Shown piece after piece: positions 61,991 to 64,000 of a stretch of 64,000 nucleotides of DNA. The translations under genes and the position numbers were made by a program. This DNA comes from Verrucomicrobiota bacterium. Its GTDB lineage: Bacteria > Verrucomicrobiota > Verrucomicrobiia > Opitutales > Opitutaceae. The notes beneath the pieces are model-generated. The model saw only the letters and a program-made list of their open reading frames with translations. It did not search any database and was not told the origin of the DNA. The first letter of the stretch is position 1; each line of letters opens with the position of its first letter. Location: contig JADKHC010000003.1 of NCBI GenBank assembly GCA_016721945.1, positions 62,001 through 126,000 on the forward strand. The letters are read 5' to 3'.

Positions 61991-63222
61991 TGCAAACCAC
62001 CTTACGCATCGCTTTGCGTTTTCTGCTCGCGAAGCAGAGAGCGATGTTAATGAGCCTCGCGGGCATCGCTTTCGGCGTGGGCTTCATCGTACTCACGCAG
62101 GCTGTGACCTCGGGGTTTCAAGGTTTTTTCATCCAGACAATCCTCGGCGCAGATGGTGCGATCCGCTTGGAAGATAAAGTCCAGCTCACTACGGTGCCGA
62201 TCGAGGAAGGTGCCTTTAAGATCTCCGTGGAAAGCGCCCGTAAATACAAAGAAGGCGTTGCTGAGCCGCGTCTGCAAATGGAAGCGATTCGGAGCATCGC
62301 CGAGGTCAAAGGCGTCTCGCAGGTCCTTCGTGGCAACATCTCCATTCAATCCGCAACGCGCGAGGACTCCGCGCAGATTTTCGGCATCGTGCTTGAAGAT
62401 CACCTCACGGTTTCGGATTTGGGCAAACAGATCGTAATGGGCTCGGCAGACGAGTTTCGTCGTTCGCCCGCGGGAATCATGATCGGCCAGGTGTTGGCTG
62501 ACCGGCTCAAGATCCGCTTGGGCGAGTCGGTTCTCATTTCGTATGCCGGTCAGTCCACGCGCTACCGCGTCTCAGCGATCTACGAAACCGGCGTGCGTGA
62601 CGTTGATCGCTCTCGCATCTTCATGCACCTGGGCGAAGCGCGTACATTACTTAAGAGACCGTTCGGGGCGACGTTCCTCCAGGTGAGTTTGCACCAGCCT
62701 GACCGCGCGCCGGAGCTGTGCAAAGTGATCAGCGATATGACCGATCACCGCGCAACGAGCTGGCAGGAACGCGAGCGGGTGTGGCTGTCGGTATTTCAAT
62801 TTTTCCGCATCTCGGCGTGGATCACAGTTTCCACCATTATCGTGGTTTCGGGTCTGGGTATGTTCAATACGCTCGCAATGATCGTCATGGAAAAAACCAA
62901 AGAGATCGCGATTTTGCGTTCGATGGGGTTCACGCGTGCGGATATCGGCACCACATTTATGCTACAGGGCGGACTGGTGCTGGTAACTGGTTTGGTCGCA
63001 GGATGGATTTTCGGCGCGCTCTGCACGTGGGGTACGGAAAGTATTCCCATCCGGTTGCGCGGTGTTTTTTCCACTGATCATATCGTGGTGGCTTGGGATA
63101 TTTATCACTATCTTGGTGCGGGATTGGCCGCAGCGGTCGTGGTGGCAATTGCTAGTTGGTTTCCTGCACGGCGTGCCGCGCGCATGGAGCCGGCAGGTAT
63201 CATCCGGGGAGCTTCGCAATGA
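61990..63222 (+). CDS. FtsX/MacB-type ABC transporter permease
   Basis: The 410-residue protein has one N-terminal membrane helix (LMSLAGIAFGVGFIVLTQAV), a periplasmic domain of about 220 residues (FGIVLEDHLTVSDLG) and three C-terminal helices. The FtsX motif KTKEIAILRSMGFTRADIG and the closing ARRAARMEPAGIIRG are present. A separate ATPase follows, so it is of the DevC/LolC kind, not a MacB fusion. It overlaps both neighbours by 1-4 bases. Confidence 0.93.
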   Translation: MQTTLRIALRFLLAKQRAMLMSLAGIAFGVGFIVLTQAVTSGFQGFFIQTILGADGAIRLEDKVQLTTVPIEEGAFKISVESARKYKEGVAEPRLQMEAIRSIAEVKGVSQVLRGNISIQSATREDSAQIFGIVLEDHLTVSDLGKQIVMGSADEFRRSPAGIMIGQVLADRLKIRLGESVLISYAGQSTRYRVSAIYETGVRDVDRSRIFMHLGEARTLLKRPFGATFLQVSLHQPDRAPELCKVISDMTDHRATSWQERERVWLSVFQFFRISAWITVSTIIVVSGLGMFNTLAMIVMEKTKEIAILRSMGFTRADIGTTFMLQGGLVLVTGLVAGWIFGALCTWGTESIPIRLRGVFSTDHIVVAWDIYHYLGAGLAAAVVVAIASWFPARRAARMEPAGIIRGASQ

Positions 63223-63935
63223 GTGCAGAGGTTAAAAATTCCTCGGGCACGCGCAAAGCCGGCGAGATCGCGGTGCGCTGCCAAAAGCTCACGCGCTACC
63301 TAGGTGAAGGCGAGGCGAGGGTGCACGTGTTGCGTGAAGTTGGTTTTGAAGCCCTGAGCGGAACCGTGACAGCGATCGTCGGACCGTCCGGCTGCGGAAA
63401 GAGCACGCTTCTTTATCTCCTCGGGCTGCTCGACCGGCCGGAAGGCGGCGAAATCTGGATCGGCGGTAAAAATCTCGCTCAAGCTGGCGATGAGGAGCGC
63501 ACCGCTGTACGCAACGAGCACATCGGCTTTGTTTTTCAGTTTCACTTTTTGCTGCCGGAGTTTACCGCGCTCGAAAACGTCATGCTGCCCATGCAAAAGC
63601 TCGGGCGACTTTCCCGCGCGGCGATGCAGGAGCGCGCGATGAAGCTACTAGCGTCCGTCGGTCTCGACGTGAAAAGTCATCGACTCGCGACTCAGCTTTC
63701 CGGTGGCGAACAACAACGCGTGGCAATCGCGCGTGCGCTGGCGAATCAACCGTCGATTATACTGGCCGATGAACCGACGGGAAATCTGGACGTTAAGAAT
63801 TCTGCCGTGGTCTTTGATTTGCTGACGCGACTAGCCAAGGAAAACGGCCAAGCCATCGTTCTCGTCACGCACAACCCTGAAATCGCCAATAAATGCGACT
63901 CCGTGCGGCCGATGCGCGATGGTGTCTTTGTTTGA
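63219..63935 (+). CDS. ABC transporter ATP-binding protein (MacB/LolD type)
   Basis: ATG 63219 overlaps the permease stop by four bases. The 238-residue protein has Walker A VGPSGCGKSTLLYL, Q-loop GFVFQFHFLLPE, signature QLSGGEQQRVAIARAL and Walker B IILADEPTGNLD with switch His in LVTHNPE. It powers the exporter formed with the three preceding genes; such systems export glycolipids, peptides or lipoproteins. About 65 bases follow to the window edge with no further gene seen. Confidence 0.95.
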   Translation: MSAEVKNSSGTRKAGEIAVRCQKLTRYLGEGEARVHVLREVGFEALSGTVTAIVGPSGCGKSTLLYLLGLLDRPEGGEIWIGGKNLAQAGDEERTAVRNEHIGFVFQFHFLLPEFTALENVMLPMQKLGRLSRAAMQERAMKLLASVGLDVKSHRLATQLSGGEQQRVAIARALANQPSIILADEPTGNLDVKNSAVVFDLLTRLAKENGQAIVLVTHNPEIANKCDSVRPMRDGVFV

Positions 63936-64000
63936 AGACGAAATGGAAGCAGCACTGCTAATGGCTGGCTTTTGATAAGAATAGTTTCACGCCATTGCCG

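Overview
The window looks like chromosomal DNA of a Gram-negative bacterium, most likely a verrucomicrobium of the Opitutales/Opitutaceae type. This is inferred from gene content (a DUF5069 protein, a FecI/FecR/TonB receptor set, a PocR-related AraC regulator next to corrinoid genes) and from many short dispersed intergenic palindromes. No rRNA gene is present to confirm it. GC is moderately high, with a visibly AT-richer patch around 23.1-24.4 kb.

Layout. 1-8.1 kb (minus strand): a very large SF1 helicase running off the left edge, hisF, an unrecognised 586-residue protein and rho. 8.2-14 kb (plus): acs, a secreted NPP-type phosphodiesterase, a small orphan protein with a strong terminator, a DegT-type aminotransferase and trpF. 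14-18.1 kb (minus): TonB receptor, ECF sigma factor and FecR, in that unusual order. 18.3-26.1 kb (plus): a type VI secretion VgrG cassette made of vgrG, DUF2169 adaptor, thiolase-like protein, DUF4150 PAAR-like tip, AHH nuclease effector, Imm11-like immunity protein, DUF6484 protein and TIGR02270 protein. No T6SS sheath, tube or baseplate genes are in the window. 26.1-34.8 kb: a sigma factor with a small two-helix membrane protein, a DUF5069 protein and two divergently transcribed histidine-kinase loci. 34.8-45.2 kb: rnr, glgA, a PQQ-type beta-propeller protein, a photolyase, a TIGR01777 epimerase, cysK, a secreted S26-like peptidase and ndk. 45.4-54.4 kb: glcF-glcD, then divergently an AraC regulator leading DUF1638, a RACo-type reactivase, a corrinoid protein and a UroD-family methyltransferase, facing an iron-dependent alcohol dehydrogenase. 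54.6 kb: tRNA-Ser(TGA). 55.4-59.3 kb (minus): a methyltransferase and a Wzm/Wzt polysaccharide exporter. 59.4-63.9 kb (plus): a tightly overlapping TolC/HlyD/FtsX-permease/ATPase tripartite exporter.

The most interesting content is the VgrG cassette. It carries a toxin-immunity pair in AT-rich DNA and a beta-ketoacyl-synthase-like protein that lacks all three catalytic residues. The corrinoid methyl-transfer locus, whose regulator has lost its sensory domain, comes next. Repeats are the third theme: several families of palindromes and short direct elements recur between genes, and two have entered coding linkers.

Four genes (vgrG, the hybrid kinase, the photolyase and the 5' end of glcF) each appear broken by a single-base frameshift. 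Four otherwise intact genes in 64 kb is many. Sequencing or assembly error should be excluded before these are treated as real pseudogenes.
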